NCBI GenBank assembly: GCA_007095845.1
Contig: SFBI01000108.1
Coordinates: 1 to 63,802 of the forward strand
DNA: 63,802 bases
Reading direction: 5' to 3'
Origin: Microcystis aeruginosa Ma_MB_S_20031200_S102
GTDB taxonomy: Bacteria > Cyanobacteriota > Cyanobacteriia > Cyanobacteriales > Microcystaceae
Shown here: positions 27,197 to 37,130 of the stretch, piece by piece
Position numbering within the stretch: the stretch's first letter is position 1
How the letters are laid out: each line of letters starts with the position of its first letter
The notes under the pieces: model-generated
Told to the model about the DNA's origin: nothing
Databases searched by the model: none
The model's input: only the letters and a program-made list of their open reading frames with translations
Made by a program: the position numbers and the translations under genes

Positions 27197-28447
27197 TTAT
27201 TTCAATAGCGTAACCGATTGCTGTGCTAATAAGGCAGTACCATAGGCTGCTTGATCCTGTTGAGATAAAAGCACGGGAACCCCTAAATGACGCTGACGAA
27301 TTATTCTCCAAGTCGGATTTTTTGCCCCACCACCCGCACTATAAACTCGCTCTAATTTATTGGCCCCCAATTCCTGTAAACGCTGATAACCTAAAGCTTC
27401 AATGCGGGCAATACTTTCTAGTAAACCATGCAAAAATTCTAAAGGATTATCGGGGCGAGGAGTCAGTTTTGCGGGTAAAAAAGGATCATTAATGGGAAAG
27501 CGCTCGCCCGCTTTTAGGAGGGGATAATAATCTAAATGACTTTCTTTTTGTCCATCTATTGCTAAACTATAATTTCTCAATTCTTCATGAGAAAAAAACT
27601 TCTTTAACACTGCTCCCCCCGTATTAGATGCCCCACCAGTTAACCACAAATTTCCTAAACGATGACTATAGATGCCATAGTTACTATTATCAACTTTCTG
27701 GCTACTTAATAATTTTAAAACTAAAGTTGAACCTAAAGATGTCACCGCATCCCCTAAAGAATTAGCACCACTGGCCAAAAATGCCGCTATGCTGTCGGTG
27801 GTTCCCGTATAAATTAAACAATCTTTCGGGATAGCAAAACGAGTCACTAAATCTGGTTTAATAGTATCGATCGCTGTACCCGGTGGAAAAATTTGCGGTA
27901 ACAAATTAAACATCGGTAAATTCTCTAACCAATCGGGATAACAGAGATTTTCGAGATCATAACCTAACTTTAAGGCATTGTGATAATCACTAATTCCCAG
28001 TTTACCGTGCAGGAGAAATGCTAACCAATCCGCTTGCGAGAGAAAATAACGCGCTTGCGAAAAAATTTCTTGTTCACTCCACCAAAGTAATTTGGCTAAA
28101 CTAGAGGTGGCACTAATCACAGGATGATGAGGGGGTGCTATAGCTTTAATTGCTTCTAAAAACGCAATTCCTCGCGCGTCATTGTATAATATTGCCTCAG
28201 AAAGAGGATTACCCCAATTATCACATAATAACACCGTCGAGGAAGTACCATTAATAGCGATCGATTTAAGTTCTGAACGCACCGAATCCCCTAGATTATC
28301 CAATAAATAAAATAGGGCCTTTTGCCAATCCTGAAAATTGGCATTAGTGAAGGGATAATGAACCTCAGCGATGATATTTCTGCTAGAATCAATAGCAATC
28401 GCTCGCGCTCCCGATGTGCCAAAATCAATACCTAAAGATAAACTCAT
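27197..28447 (-). CDS. FGGY-family carbohydrate kinase
   Basis: A 416-residue sugar kinase: N-terminal phosphate motif LGIDFGTSGARAIAID, AINGTSSTVLL, TDSIAAFLASGA and the C-terminal adenosine motif YSAGGGAKNPTWRIIRQ. Both actin-like halves are present. Probable substrate is a ketose or polyol (xylulokinase-like); it is shorter than most FGGY kinases. The ATG at 28445-28447 is chosen; a GTG at 28457-28459 preceded by GAGGGGG is an alternative. The start lies 2 bases from the divergent tocopherol cyclase start. Confidence 0.82.
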   Translation of the reverse strand: MSLSLGIDFGTSGARAIAIDSSRNIIAEVHYPFTNANFQDWQKALFYLLDNLGDSVRSELKSIAINGTSSTVLLCDNWGNPLSEAILYNDARGIAFLEAIKAIAPPHHPVISATSSLAKLLWWSEQEIFSQARYFLSQADWLAFLLHGKLGISDYHNALKLGYDLENLCYPDWLENLPMFNLLPQIFPPGTAIDTIKPDLVTRFAIPKDCLIYTGTTDSIAAFLASGANSLGDAVTSLGSTLVLKLLSSQKVDNSNYGIYSHRLGNLWLTGGASNTGGAVLKKFFSHEELRNYSLAIDGQKESHLDYYPLLKAGERFPINDPFLPAKLTPRPDNPLEFLHGLLESIARIEALGYQRLQELGANKLERVYSAGGGAKNPTWRIIRQRHLGVPVLLSQQDQAAYGTALLAQQSVTLLK

Positions 28448-28449
28448 TG

Positions 28450-29508
28450 ATGTTTTCACAACCCCCTCATTCTGGCTACCATTGGGATGGTATCACTTCT
28501 CGATTTTTTGAAGGTTGGTACTTCCGAGTCATGATTCCGCAATTAGCCGACGGATTCGCCTTTATGTATTCTATTCAAGATCCAAGCGGCGGTCAAGTCA
28601 ATAGCGGCGGAGCAGTACAAATTTTAGCCATAGAATCTAATTATCTTTGTCGCACTTTTCCCGATACGGATAAATTTTGGGGAAGTCGTCAGGAATTAGC
28701 TATCATCCATTGGGGAAAAACTAACTTAAAAATCCGTCCCCGTCTGCTTTCTCCGTCAGATTTTTTTGAGTCTATTCAAGAGGGTTATCAAGCAACAGCA
28801 AACCAGCAGCAAGGACGAATTTATGATCCCGTCACTGGAGAAATCTGTCAATGGGATTATTGCGTTGAAACTAGGTACAGTTGGGGAGATAACAAGCGTT
28901 CACCCGAAGCAACAGCAGGAATATTATCTTATTTACCGATTTTTGACCCGGGTTGGCAGATTTTAACTGCCCATGGTTTAGCAACGGGAATGATTACCTA
29001 TGGGGGAAAAAATTACCCATTTGAGAATGTACCTTTTTATAGCGAGAAAAATTGGGGTTATTCTTTCCCTGAAAAGTGGTTTTGGATTAATTGTAATGCT
29101 TTCCCTGAAAATCCCGATTTAACCTTAACCGCAGTGGGTTCTACCCGGAAAGTTCTCCACTGGACGGAATCGGTGGGAATTATCGGCATTCACTGGCAAA
29201 ATCGCTTTTATAAGTTTGATATCTGGGATTCTCAACTAACGTGGACAGTGCAACCCTGGGGATACTGGGAAATGAGGGCAACTAACGAGAATTATACCAT
29301 TGTCTTAATCGGTATCAGTGAGCATCCTCCCGATCGCGTGCGTGTACCCACAGAAAAAGGTCTCTGTTTTGCTTGTCAAGATACTCTCAAAGGTCAATTA
29401 TCAATAAAATTGACTGACGGTTGCGGTAAAATCCTTATAAATACTTCCAGTAGTCTAGCTGCTCTGGAAATTGGCGGTATTTGGCCATCAGCTTGGATAA
29501 AACAGTGA
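28450..29508 (+). CDS. Tocopherol cyclase
   Basis: A 352-residue protein from ATG at 28450 (MFSQPPHSGYHWDG). Features typical of VTE1/Slr1737-type cyclases: FFEGWYFRVMIP near the N-terminus, GMITYGGKNYPFENVPFY, EKNWGYSFPEKWFWINCNAF and HWTESVGIIGIHWQ. The enzyme closes the chromanol ring of gamma- and delta-tocopherol. The MPBQ methyltransferase of the same pathway is also in this window (52.4 kb), although not linked. The start nearly touches the divergent kinase start, so their promoters must lie inside each other's coding sequence. Confidence 0.9.
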   Translation: MFSQPPHSGYHWDGITSRFFEGWYFRVMIPQLADGFAFMYSIQDPSGGQVNSGGAVQILAIESNYLCRTFPDTDKFWGSRQELAIIHWGKTNLKIRPRLLSPSDFFESIQEGYQATANQQQGRIYDPVTGEICQWDYCVETRYSWGDNKRSPEATAGILSYLPIFDPGWQILTAHGLATGMITYGGKNYPFENVPFYSEKNWGYSFPEKWFWINCNAFPENPDLTLTAVGSTRKVLHWTESVGIIGIHWQNRFYKFDIWDSQLTWTVQPWGYWEMRATNENYTIVLIGISEHPPDRVRVPTEKGLCFACQDTLKGQLSIKLTDGCGKILINTSSSLAALEIGGIWPSAWIKQ

Positions 29509-29601
29509 GTTAAATCACCATTACGACGGGATAATATCACCCTATTATTTATCGATCAGTATTAATATAGAATCACTTTCTGATCGCTAAGAAATTGTTT
29601 C

Positions 29602-29928
29602 ATGAACCAACCTCCTCTAAATTTTGTTGAGCAGTTAGTGATGGCAGAAGTGCAGGAACAGTTAAGGAATTTACCCGATTCTTTTCGCCAGTATTGCTCG
29701 GAAATTAAAGTCGATCAAGTCATTAATAATGCTATCCAAATTCTGCCCCGTAGTTTCAAAACTTTGGGAGAGAAATATCACGATCCCCACACCCGAAGAT
29801 TAAGAATAAGAATTGCTGTGGAAAAAGCGATCACCGATAGCCTGCATGAGCTAGAATTTTATTATGTAGAGCAGACAGAAGTGGAAGATGAAGAAAATAT
29901 TCCCACGAAACCATATTATAACAATTGA
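29602..29928 (+). CDS. ComFB-family protein
   Basis: A 108-residue protein matching the pattern of late-competence ComFB domains: FVEQLVMAEV near the N-terminus, then VDQVINNAIQILPRSF, where the family has a conserved AL-x-LP segment. The N-terminal CxC pair of some members is reduced to one Cys. ComFB domains in cyanobacteria have been linked to cyclic dinucleotide signalling and motility or competence; the role of this short member is unknown. Confidence 0.6.
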   Translation: MNQPPLNFVEQLVMAEVQEQLRNLPDSFRQYCSEIKVDQVINNAIQILPRSFKTLGEKYHDPHTRRLRIRIAVEKAITDSLHELEFYYVEQTEVEDEENIPTKPYYNN

Positions 29929-29942
29929 GATAACAGTCATCT

Positions 29943-29974
29943 GGCTGCATCTCAGACAAAATCGAGATGCAGCC
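29943..29974. terminator. Hairpin between convergent genes
   Basis: Perfect 11-bp stem GGCTGCATCTC/GAGATGCAGCC with a 10-base loop, between the convergent ComFB-like and DsrE-like genes. No U-run follows on either strand, so termination is inferred from position. Confidence 0.55.
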
Positions 29975-29999
29975 TCTAGATTCTCTAGAAGTTCTCGAT

Positions 30000-30485
30000 T
30001 TACCAGCTAATTACTTTAACCGTTTCCTTAAATAAATTTGCTTCTAGGGAGTCCGGGGAACTTGTCACCACACCAGCAATTAGATCTTCGGGTTTTATTG
30101 CCGCTTGTTTCATACAGGAAGGACAAATTAACACTTTTCCCCCTTGACTAATGAAATCTACTAACATTGCTTGCAGGGTTTTACCGGTGATACCGTTAGT
30201 GTGTTGAGGAATTGTCGTCGCGGCAAGGTGTACCCCTGTAATATTCAAAAAAATGGTGGTTGAGTGACCTTTTTTCAGCATATTAGTAGCGACACCAATG
30301 GCCATTGCAGCTCGCCAAGGATCATCGGTGGTTAAATTAACAAATAAACCGGATTTTTGTTGACCGACAGCAATTATTGCTTCGTCAGTTTGTACTGGAG
30401 AAACGGCAGGATTTGCCAAGACTGGGACAGATGTAACTAAGGATAATCCCACAAGGGAACCAAGGGTTAGAGATTTTAACAACAT
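30000..30485 (-). CDS. Exported DsrE-family protein
   Basis: A 161-residue protein with a signal peptide (SLTLGSLVGLSLVTSVPVLANP, cleavage after about residue 25) and a DsrE/DsrF-like domain. The domain contains LFVNLTTDDPWRAAMAIG and the cysteine pair in VLICPSCMKQAAI. DsrE domains handle persulfide sulfur; an exported member could act on periplasmic thiols. Function not established. Confidence 0.75.
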   Translation of the reverse strand: MLLKSLTLGSLVGLSLVTSVPVLANPAVSPVQTDEAIIAVGQQKSGLFVNLTTDDPWRAAMAIGVATNMLKKGHSTTIFLNITGVHLAATTIPQHTNGITGKTLQAMLVDFISQGGKVLICPSCMKQAAIKPEDLIAGVVTSSPDSLEANLFKETVKVISW

Positions 30486-30627
30486 TTTCTTGTCCTCTTG
30501 CTGCTAGGTACAATGAAAACACTTTACATTGTGATAATTTTTGGAAAATCTTGTCAACAGACAGCCTGTCAAACTTTAATTTTTGTTGCGAACAACAAAA
30601 ACAATACAGTGAGACAACAGTTATCTA

Positions 30628-30685
30628 GGGTCTGCTGAAAAAGTTTTTCGTAGGTGTAGGGTTTTACCGATTTTGAGGCAGACCC
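30628..30685. repeat. Miniature element family D, copy 1 (short)
   Basis: 58 bp with perfect 11-base end complementarity (GGGTCTGC...GCAGACCC), flanked by TA. Start resembles 53421-53609 and 54994-55266 (GGGTTTGCTGAA). Also contains AAAAAGTTTTTCGTAGG, found again near 23451. Confidence 0.8.
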
Positions 30686-30709
30686 TAAATATTATTGCAT
30701 CAATGGTAG

Positions 30710-30751
30710 GGGCGCACCGTGGTTAGTCAGTTTATCAAACTGAGTGCGCCC
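30710..30751. repeat. GC-rich hairpin
   Basis: GGGCGCAC/GTGCGCCC outer stem and CAGTTT/AAACTG inner stem. Lies upstream of the DsrE gene and downstream of ispH (both minus). It might serve as an ispH terminator, but it lacks a U-run. The rest of 30486-30814 holds no gene. Confidence 0.6.
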
Positions 30752-30814
30752 AAAATAGATATTTCTTTAAAATTGAGATGCAGCCGTTGCCAAAGACTAA
30801 TACACCTAGGCTAA

Positions 30815-32023
30815 TTAACGAGAGATCAAAGAAGATTTGAGAGCAAAAATTTTCTCGATCACCTCTTCTACCACCTTATCAGGAGTGGAAGCACCGGAAG
30901 TCACTCCGACGATAATTTTTCCCTCATTTAACCAGTTATCAGTGATGATTAAATCGCCACCTAAAGGTTTATGTTCGATGCGATTACTAGGGAGAATACG
31001 CTCGGCACTATCGATATGATAGGAGGGAATACCACGCTCGATCGCTATTTCCTGTAGGTGAGTGGTATTAGAGGAATTATAACCACCAATTACCACCATT
31101 AAAGAAAGCGGTTCTTTCACCAGTTCAAACATGGCATCTTGACGCTCTTGAGTGGCATCACAGATGGTATTAAAACTCATAAAATGATCTTTAAAATTGA
31201 TCGGTCCGTACTTTCTCAACATAGTATGCTCGAAAAGTTTGCCAATTTCCTCAGTTTCACTTTTCAGCATCGTGGTTTGATTGGCAATACCGATATAATC
31301 CAGATTGCGATCGGGATCGAAACCCGGGGAATGGGCATTTTTAAACTTCTCTAAGAACTCATTTTTATCGCCACCGTGGAGAATATAATTAGCGACATAA
31401 TTAGCTTGAGCCAAATTTAAAACGATTAGATAGGTGCCGGCAAAAGAGCTAGTGGCGATCGTTTCTTCGTGATTATATTTCCCGTGAATAATCGAAGTGT
31501 GGTCGCTTTTTTTGTGTTTTTCCACGGAATTCCACACCTTAGAAACCCAAGGACAAGTGGTATCCACAATCATGCAACCCTTGTCGTTAAGGATTTGCAT
31601 TTCCGAGGCACTGGCCCCAAAAGCAGGTAAAATCACCACATCCCCCGATTCCACCACAGTAAAGTCTTTTTGGCCATTTTCCATCGGAATAAAACCCACG
31701 GCCATGGAACGCAGACGCTGATTAACCGAGGGATTGTGAATAATTTCGTTAGTAATCCAGAGACGTTCCTGGGGAAAATGTTGACGAGTTTCGTAGGCCA
31801 TAGCGACAGCGCGTTCTACCCCCCAACAAAAACCAAAAGCTTGAGCGAGATAGATCGTCACGTCACCCCGTTGTAAACGATAATTATTTTCACGAATTTC
31901 TTGGATCAGGTCGCTTTGATACTCATTGGTCATCGCATCCATCACTTCGTCCTTATGACCGAATCCCTTGCGGTTATATTTATCCGATTGCTGTAAGGTG
32001 CGTTTAAAGGATTTTGTATCCAT
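30815..32023 (-). CDS. ispH: 4-hydroxy-3-methylbut-2-enyl diphosphate reductase
   Basis: A 402-residue IspH of the long cyanobacterial/plant type with an N-terminal extension of about 65 residues. The three iron-sulfur-cluster cysteines are visible in [20 protein letters not shown] and [12 protein letters not shown]. The substrate-binding HGKYNHEET and TSGASTPD are present. It catalyses the last MEP-pathway step, giving IPP and DMAPP for carotenoids, chlorophyll tail, tocopherol and quinones. Start ATG as given. Confidence 0.96.
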   Translation of the reverse strand: MDTKSFKRTLQQSDKYNRKGFGHKDEVMDAMTNEYQSDLIQEIRENNYRLQRGDVTIYLAQAFGFCWGVERAVAMAYETRQHFPQERLWITNEIIHNPSVNQRLRSMAVGFIPMENGQKDFTVVESGDVVILPAFGASASEMQILNDKGCMIVDTTCPWVSKVWNSVEKHKKSDHTSIIHGKYNHEETIATSSFAGTYLIVLNLAQANYVANYILHGGDKNEFLEKFKNAHSPGFDPDRNLDYIGIANQTTMLKSETEEIGKLFEHTMLRKYGPINFKDHFMSFNTICDATQERQDAMFELVKEPLSLMVVIGGYNSSNTTHLQEIAIERGIPSYHIDSAERILPSNRIEHKPLGGDLIITDNWLNEGKIIVGVTSGASTPDKVVEEVIEKIFALKSSLISR

Positions 32024-32117
32024 GATTCTCTGATAGGGGTATTGGTGGCGCTAAATTGGGCGAGACAGTAGCTTGCCATATATTTAAAATACCCTATCTA
32101 GTCAGCCAGGGGAGTCT

Positions 32118-32591
32118 TTAGAGACGAGAGAGAAATTCCTCGTCGATATCGTAACCAAACTGTTGAGCGAAAAATTTTAAGCGAGATAAAGCGGGAATTT
32201 GCTGACTTTTCAGCCAATCAGACAAAATAAAGATTTTTTGCATCACAAAAATCTCTAAAGCTTCGGGGTTATATTGAATTCCTTCCCCGCGATGGAATTG
32301 ATGGGGAACCAACATAGCAGCATAGCGAGCGATTTCTCCATGTTTTGGGTCAAGAATAAAGATTAACCAGGGATAAACCGCATCTAAACGCAGAAACCAC
32401 AGCCTAACTTCTGGTATCTCTGATAATTCCCGCACATCACCCTCCGCACGAGGATAATCTATCTCTAATTGTAGAGCTTGTTCCAGTTTGGCGATCGCTG
32501 CTTGCGACTGATAATCTTGAATAACAGTCTCTAAAGATGAGAGATCGAGATTTTGAATCTGATTGGGTTTAAGAGCAATTTTGACAGTCAT
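32118..32591 (-). CDS. crr6: CRR6-type NDH-1 assembly factor
   Basis: A 157-residue protein matching chlororespiratory reduction 6 (DUF1817). The central block VRLWFLRLDAVYPWLIFILD is followed by GEIARYAAMLVPHQ and NPEALEIFVMQKIFILSDWL. In plants and cyanobacteria CRR6 helps assemble NdhI into NDH-1, the complex of cyclic electron flow. No signal peptide. No ndh gene is adjacent. Confidence 0.82.
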   Translation of the reverse strand: MTVKIALKPNQIQNLDLSSLETVIQDYQSQAAIAKLEQALQLEIDYPRAEGDVRELSEIPEVRLWFLRLDAVYPWLIFILDPKHGEIARYAAMLVPHQFHRGEGIQYNPEALEIFVMQKIFILSDWLKSQQIPALSRLKFFAQQFGYDIDEEFLSRL

Positions 32592-32766
32592 AAGGGCAAA
32601 TAAAAGGTTATATCGGGTGAAATGACAGTTTTTTATCCTTAGATTGATAATGATCTATCTCAGAATATACTCTCGTTCGGGACAAAAAAACTAAGTTTGA
32701 CTATTCTGCTTCCAAGTGGGGGACAAAATGAAGTAAGGTAAAAAAGCTGTGCCTATAACCGAGACT

Positions 32767-33600
32767 ATGAGCGTTGAATGGCAATCCGTAAAAACTTACG
32801 AGGATATTCTTTACCATAAATGGGGGGGAATCGCCAAAATTACCATTAATCGCCCCCATAAGCGTAATGCCTTCCGTCCGAAGACAGTTTTTGAGCTTTA
32901 CGACGCTTTCTGTGATGCTCGCGAGGATGCCCGCATTGGGGTAGTATTGCTCACGGGTGCAGGTCCCCACAGCGACGGCAAATATGCTTTTTGTTCCGGC
33001 GGCGATCAGACGGTGCGCGGTCAGGCGGGTTATATTGGCGATGATGGCGTACCCCGGCTCAATGTGCTGGATTTACAGAAATTAATTCGCTCCATCCCCA
33101 AGGTAGTTATCGCGCTGGTGGCAGGTTATGCGGTCGGGGGCGGTCATGTTTTACACTTGGTTTGTGATTTAACCTTAGCAGCGGATAACGCCATTTTTGG
33201 CCAGACCGGTCCGAAAGTGGGCAGTTTTGACGGCGGTTTTGGCTCTAGTTATCTGGCCCGGGTAGTGGGTCAAAAAAAAGCTCGCGAGATTTGGTTTCTC
33301 TGTCGGCAGTATAACGCCCAACAAGCTCTGGCAATGGGTTTGGTTAACCATGTCGTCCCGGTGGCGGAATTAGAGCAGGAAGGGGTTAAATGGTCTCTAG
33401 AAATTCTCGAAAAAAGTCCCTTGGCGATTCGCTGCCTAAAATCGGCTTTTAATGCTGATTGTGATGGTCAAGCGGGTTTACAGGAGTTGGCGGGTAATGC
33501 CACTTTACTCTACTATATGACCGCCGAAGGAGCCGAAGGTAAACAGGCTTTCCTCGAAAAACGTCCCCCCGATTTTAGTCAATATCCTTGGCTGCCCTAA
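32767..33600 (+). CDS. menB: 1,4-dihydroxy-2-naphthoyl-CoA synthase
   Basis: A 277-residue crotonase-fold enzyme from ATG at 32767 ([14 protein letters not shown]); a GTG at 32749 is in frame but unlikely. MenB signatures: [56 protein letters not shown] and the C-terminal [13 protein letters not shown]. It closes the second ring of the naphthoquinone; in cyanobacteria this leads to phylloquinone of photosystem I. Confidence 0.96.
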   Translation: MSVEWQSVKTYEDILYHKWGGIAKITINRPHKRNAFRPKTVFELYDAFCDAREDARIGVVLLTGAGPHSDGKYAFCSGGDQTVRGQAGYIGDDGVPRLNVLDLQKLIRSIPKVVIALVAGYAVGGGHVLHLVCDLTLAADNAIFGQTGPKVGSFDGGFGSSYLARVVGQKKAREIWFLCRQYNAQQALAMGLVNHVVPVAELEQEGVKWSLEILEKSPLAIRCLKSAFNADCDGQAGLQELAGNATLLYYMTAEGAEGKQAFLEKRPPDFSQYPWLP

Positions 33601-33819
33601 TCAGTGATCAGTGAAAACAAAGCAGAAAACTGCCCTATAATACTGCTCACTTAATACTCCATATTCCTACTGATCACTGATAAGCTATGCTAGTTTAGAG
33701 AGAGTAGTTAGGTTCGGTAGCAGCATTGGTTTCAAACAGAAGTGGTTTTTCCCTGATGGCCTTGACTGGGTTGTATCCGATCTCCTTCTCGAAATGGCTG
33801 TGATATTGGGAGACAATCC

Positions 33820-34122
33820 ATGACGATTTACGTTGGTAATCTGGTTTATGAAGTCACGAAAGAGGACTTGCAGGGCGTATTCGCTGAATACGGCACGGTT
33901 GTTCGCGTTTACTTGCCCGTAGATCAAGCAACGGGTAAAATGCGCGGTTTTGGTTTTGTGGAAATGTCCTCCGATGAGGAAGAGGCAAAAGCGATCGAAA
34001 CTCTTGACGGGGCCGAATGGATGGGACGACAGATGAAAGTCAACAAAGCTCGTCCCAGAGAAGATAATTTTGGTGGTGGTGGCGGCGGTGAGCGGAAAAA
34101 CTTCGGGCGCCGCGAACGTTAA
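33820..34122 (+). CDS. RRM-type RNA-binding protein, glycine-rich tail
   Basis: A 100-residue single-RRM protein: RNP2 IYVGNLVYEV (residues 3-12), RNP1 RGFGFVEMS (about 47-55), then an Arg/Gly tail (GGGGGGERKNFGRRER). This is the cyanobacterial Rbp class, several members of which are cold-inducible or locate photosystem mRNAs at thylakoids. About 220 bases of non-coding leader precede it, and a stem-loop follows. Confidence 0.9.
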   Translation: MTIYVGNLVYEVTKEDLQGVFAEYGTVVRVYLPVDQATGKMRGFGFVEMSSDEEEAKAIETLDGAEWMGRQMKVNKARPREDNFGGGGGGERKNFGRRER

Positions 34123-34144
34123 AGAGATTCTTGTAAAATTCCAG

Positions 34145-34169
34145 AAGCGGTTATCACAAATAACCGCTT
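34145..34169 (+). terminator. Stem-loop terminator after the RRM gene
   Basis: AAGCGGTTAT/ATAACCGCTT perfect 10-bp stem with a 5-base loop followed by a T-rich stretch, 23 bases past the stop codon. Confidence 0.75.
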
Positions 34170-34394
34170 TCCTATTGATAATTAATCAATCTGCGTTTGT
34201 TTTCTAACATCCTAATACTCCATAGGGATATTTCATCGTTTTGACGAAAAAAGCCAACGGACGCGAGGATATCCGTTCGTCCATAGATTCATAGATAGGA
34301 AAAATCAAGATTTGATTCGCACCTACTCCTGTCCACCTTATTTGTTCTGATTTTCCCATCATCATCCAACCGCTGCCATAAACTTTGACAAAAA

Positions 34395-35480
34395 ATGAAG
34401 ATAGCAATCATCACAGCAACTCCCCAAAATGTCAAGCTCGGAAGTGGTACTTTCGTCACCAATATCCATCTGACTAACGAGTTACGCTCCCAGGGTCATA
34501 TCGTTGATGTCTTCTCGCCAACCAAAGCATCGGGGCCGTTAGGCTATATGGCGCATCGTTTTCTTTGGAATTGGCGACTCGATCCCCGTCAATTTGACCA
34601 CTATGATGTGGTGGTGGGTTACGATATGGATGGTTACGCCATAAGCGATCGCCTGAAAGTCCCTTTTATCGTTTATATTCTTGGTATTATTGCCGATGAA
34701 GCTACCTTTGAGCGGGGTTGGGTGCGAACTTCCTTAGAATTGATGGCAAAGGCCGAGAAAGTGAGCGTCCATCGTGCGGATCTGGTCGTCTCTATCAGTG
34801 AGTATTCGCGTACTATACTCAAGCAACTTTATCAGTATGATGGCAATATCGAAATTGTTCACTCTCTAATTGATCTCAAAGGTTGGGATGCAGCGGTCGC
34901 CTCAGTCAAGTATGAGGAAAGAAACGGCGAGCAGAGGAGGCCGACTGTGTTTTGTGTCGGTGTCCAGTATCCCCGCAAAAATGTTGCCACTTTGATCCGC
35001 GCCGCCGCAATTCTCCGCCGTCAAATACCTGATGTAGAGGTACGAATTGCCAGCAAAGGTCCTGAATGGAATAATTTACGCCGTCTGGCACAAGAACTCA
35101 ATTTAGAGCAAAATGTTACTTTTCTCGGCTATCTTTCCTATCAAGAACTAATTCAAGAATATCTTGATTGTCAAGTTTTTTGTTTACCTAGTCTGCAAGA
35201 AGGATTTGGCATAGTTTTTGCTGAAGCTATGGCCAGTTATAAACCGATTGTCGCCAGTCGTTCTTCCTCGACACCAGAGTTGATTGAAGATGGTGTACAA
35301 GGTCTATTAGCCCATCCCTTAGATGCTGAAGATTTAGCCAGTAAATTAGCAGAAGTGCTTCTCAATCCAGAAAAAGCTCGTTCCTTAGGGAAGGCAGGTA
35401 GAGCAAAAGTTTCAGAATTTGATGCGCCGATTATTGCCCAACGTTTCAGTCAGTTATTAACCAATTTTCTGGAAAAATAG
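34395..35480 (+). CDS. Glycosyltransferase family 4
   Basis: A 361-residue GT4 (GT-B fold) enzyme: N-terminal acceptor-domain start GSGTFVTNIHLTNELRSQGH, linker VVSISEYSRTIL, nucleotide-sugar domain with FCVGVQYPRKNVATLI and the EX7E motif GFGIVFAEAMASYKPIVAS. It probably transfers a sugar to a lipid or polysaccharide acceptor. It is convergent with an FkbM methyltransferase 28 bases away. It is separate from the wzx/wzy block. Confidence 0.87.
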   Translation: MKIAIITATPQNVKLGSGTFVTNIHLTNELRSQGHIVDVFSPTKASGPLGYMAHRFLWNWRLDPRQFDHYDVVVGYDMDGYAISDRLKVPFIVYILGIIADEATFERGWVRTSLELMAKAEKVSVHRADLVVSISEYSRTILKQLYQYDGNIEIVHSLIDLKGWDAAVASVKYEERNGEQRRPTVFCVGVQYPRKNVATLIRAAAILRRQIPDVEVRIASKGPEWNNLRRLAQELNLEQNVTFLGYLSYQELIQEYLDCQVFCLPSLQEGFGIVFAEAMASYKPIVASRSSSTPELIEDGVQGLLAHPLDAEDLASKLAEVLLNPEKARSLGKAGRAKVSEFDAPIIAQRFSQLLTNFLEK

Positions 35481-35508
35481 ATTAACTTTGAGAATAAAAG
35501 TTCAACTA

Positions 35509-36279
35509 CTAACGCACAGCGTATAAATGGAAAATATCCACGAATGTCAAAGGTAGTAATTCTCTTTTTTCTAGTTGAACTTTGAAGCCATTGTCTGCCA
35601 GCATTTGGCTTATTTGCTTTAAGCGTCCCTTTTTATCGTGAATTTCAGCCACTATTTGCTTAATTTTTGGCCAGTCTTTAGCTTCGATGCTTTCAAATAC
35701 TTCGTATTCTTCTCCTTCCACGTCAATTTTCAATAAATCGATTGAGTCAATACCGAGTTCATTAATTACGGAAGATAGAGTTCTTACTTCACAGGCTACT
35801 TGTTCTTTTTCTTGGAAAAACTCTTCAAACAAATTTTCTATTTTTTGGGAATTCTGATCGACTTGAATATCTTCTAATTCAGCCAAGGTATCCTCTGGCT
35901 TTGTGGTTGAATTAGCAGACATATTAGGATAAAAAGTAAAGATTTTTGCTGGGTTATTCTCTGAACTTAATCCACAGTTAAATAAAACAACATCCTCTAA
36001 AGAATGCAAATGAATATTTTTTTGCAAAACCTCAAAAGTTGCCTTGATTGGCTCAAAGGCGAAAACTTTTGCTGTTGGTTCAACTCCCTTGACAAAAATA
36101 GAGAATAGACCGATATTAGCTCCAACATCAAAGATCACATCGCCTTCTTTGATGACTATATTATGGCCTTCATATTGCCTTTCAGTAAATATTTCCGAAA
36201 AAATGTATTCTGTTTCCTCTTTGCTACTACTGTAGTAACATTCCAATCCATTAGAAAAAGTAATTTTTTTGGCTATCAC
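35509..36279 (-). CDS. FkbM-family methyltransferase
   Basis: A 256-residue SAM-dependent methyltransferase: motif I VIFDVGANIGLFSIF, acidic motif II KVFAFEPIKATFE, and the FkbM hallmark IDLLKIDVEGEEYEVFE. Such enzymes O-methylate sugars or natural products. The neighbouring glycosyltransferase fits a glycan-modification role, but no substrate can be read. Confidence 0.85.
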   Translation of the reverse strand: MIAKKITFSNGLECYYSSSKEETEYIFSEIFTERQYEGHNIVIKEGDVIFDVGANIGLFSIFVKGVEPTAKVFAFEPIKATFEVLQKNIHLHSLEDVVLFNCGLSSENNPAKIFTFYPNMSANSTTKPEDTLAELEDIQVDQNSQKIENLFEEFFQEKEQVACEVRTLSSVINELGIDSIDLLKIDVEGEEYEVFESIEAKDWPKIKQIVAEIHDKKGRLKQISQMLADNGFKVQLEKRELLPLTFVDIFHLYAVR

Positions 36280-36443
36280 CGTTGATGTATATTTGTAATC
36301 TTGGACAAAATTATATTAACACCACGAATCGCTCACCGTCAAGAATCAGGTAATAAGCCTTCTTTTTAGGTAGGAGAATTGTCAGATTCTGTCTTTTGCC
36401 TGTTGCCTTCAAAAGCTGATAACTGATAACTGAAATGACGGAC

Positions 36444-37061
36444 TTAAGCCACCTTTTTCCGTGACTCAAGGATGGGGTGAATAATTGTCCAGGCTAGGAC
36501 GATAATTAAAGCCAAGATACCAAAACGAGCCATAGAACTAACTAACTGGTGCAAGGGGAACAAACGGCCTAAAAAGAAAGATAATGTCACCATAATCGTC
36601 GCCCACACCGTCGCCCCACCCAGATTACAGAGGAAAAAGCGACCGTAGGGCATTCGGGCAATTCCCGCCATGGGACCTGCAAAGATTCTTAACAAAGCCA
36701 CGAAACGACCGAAAAAGACCGCCCGGGGTGCATTTTTACTAAATTGATCCTTGGCTAATTCTAGTTTTTGAGGCGGAATCCGAAAGAATTTGCCAACTTT
36801 TAACAAAAACGGCCAACCTCCAGCGCGACCGAGCCAATAGCCAAAATTATCGCCCAAAACTGCTCCTGTAATTGCGCTGACTAAAACTAACCAATAGTTT
36901 AAATCACCGCTACCGGCAAGGAAGCCGCCGACAATGGTGATGGTTTCTCCTGGGATAGGAATCCCGGTATTTTCGAGGGTGATACCGATAAATACTGCCC
37001 AGTATCCGTATTGGTGGGCGATTTCTTCAATATTTTCTAGGGATAATAGCTCTAGGGACAT
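36444..37061 (-). CDS. DedA-family membrane protein
   Basis: About 205 residues from ATG at 37059-37061 (MSLELLSLENIEEI); the longer frame needs a TTG start. DedA/VTT domain hallmarks: ENTGIPIPGETITIVGGFLAG, AITGAVLGDNFGYWLGR, and FFGRFVALLRIFAGPMAGIARM with the conserved basic FxGRFxxxxR and G-PxAG elements. Family members scramble or flip phospholipid or undecaprenyl phosphate carriers and support membrane homeostasis. Confidence 0.88.
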   Translation of the reverse strand: MSLELLSLENIEEIAHQYGYWAVFIGITLENTGIPIPGETITIVGGFLAGSGDLNYWLVLVSAITGAVLGDNFGYWLGRAGGWPFLLKVGKFFRIPPQKLELAKDQFSKNAPRAVFFGRFVALLRIFAGPMAGIARMPYGRFFLCNLGGATVWATIMVTLSFFLGRLFPLHQLVSSMARFGILALIIVLAWTIIHPILESRKKVA

Positions 37062-37130
37062 GGAGCGCTTTCTTAACAAAGGTTTACGAATATTCTAAGA
37101 TATTTTTACAGTATTTAACCGTGGCTGAAC

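Noticed and set aside
33601-33819. RNA thermometer or riboswitch in the leader of the RRM gene
   Set aside because: Cold-regulated homologues make this tempting, but I could not find a convincing conserved fold by eye.
34204-34407. 67-codon minus-strand frame overlapping the glycosyltransferase start
   Set aside because: It overlaps the start of a clear GT4 gene and shows no recognisable domain. A small unknown protein cannot be excluded.
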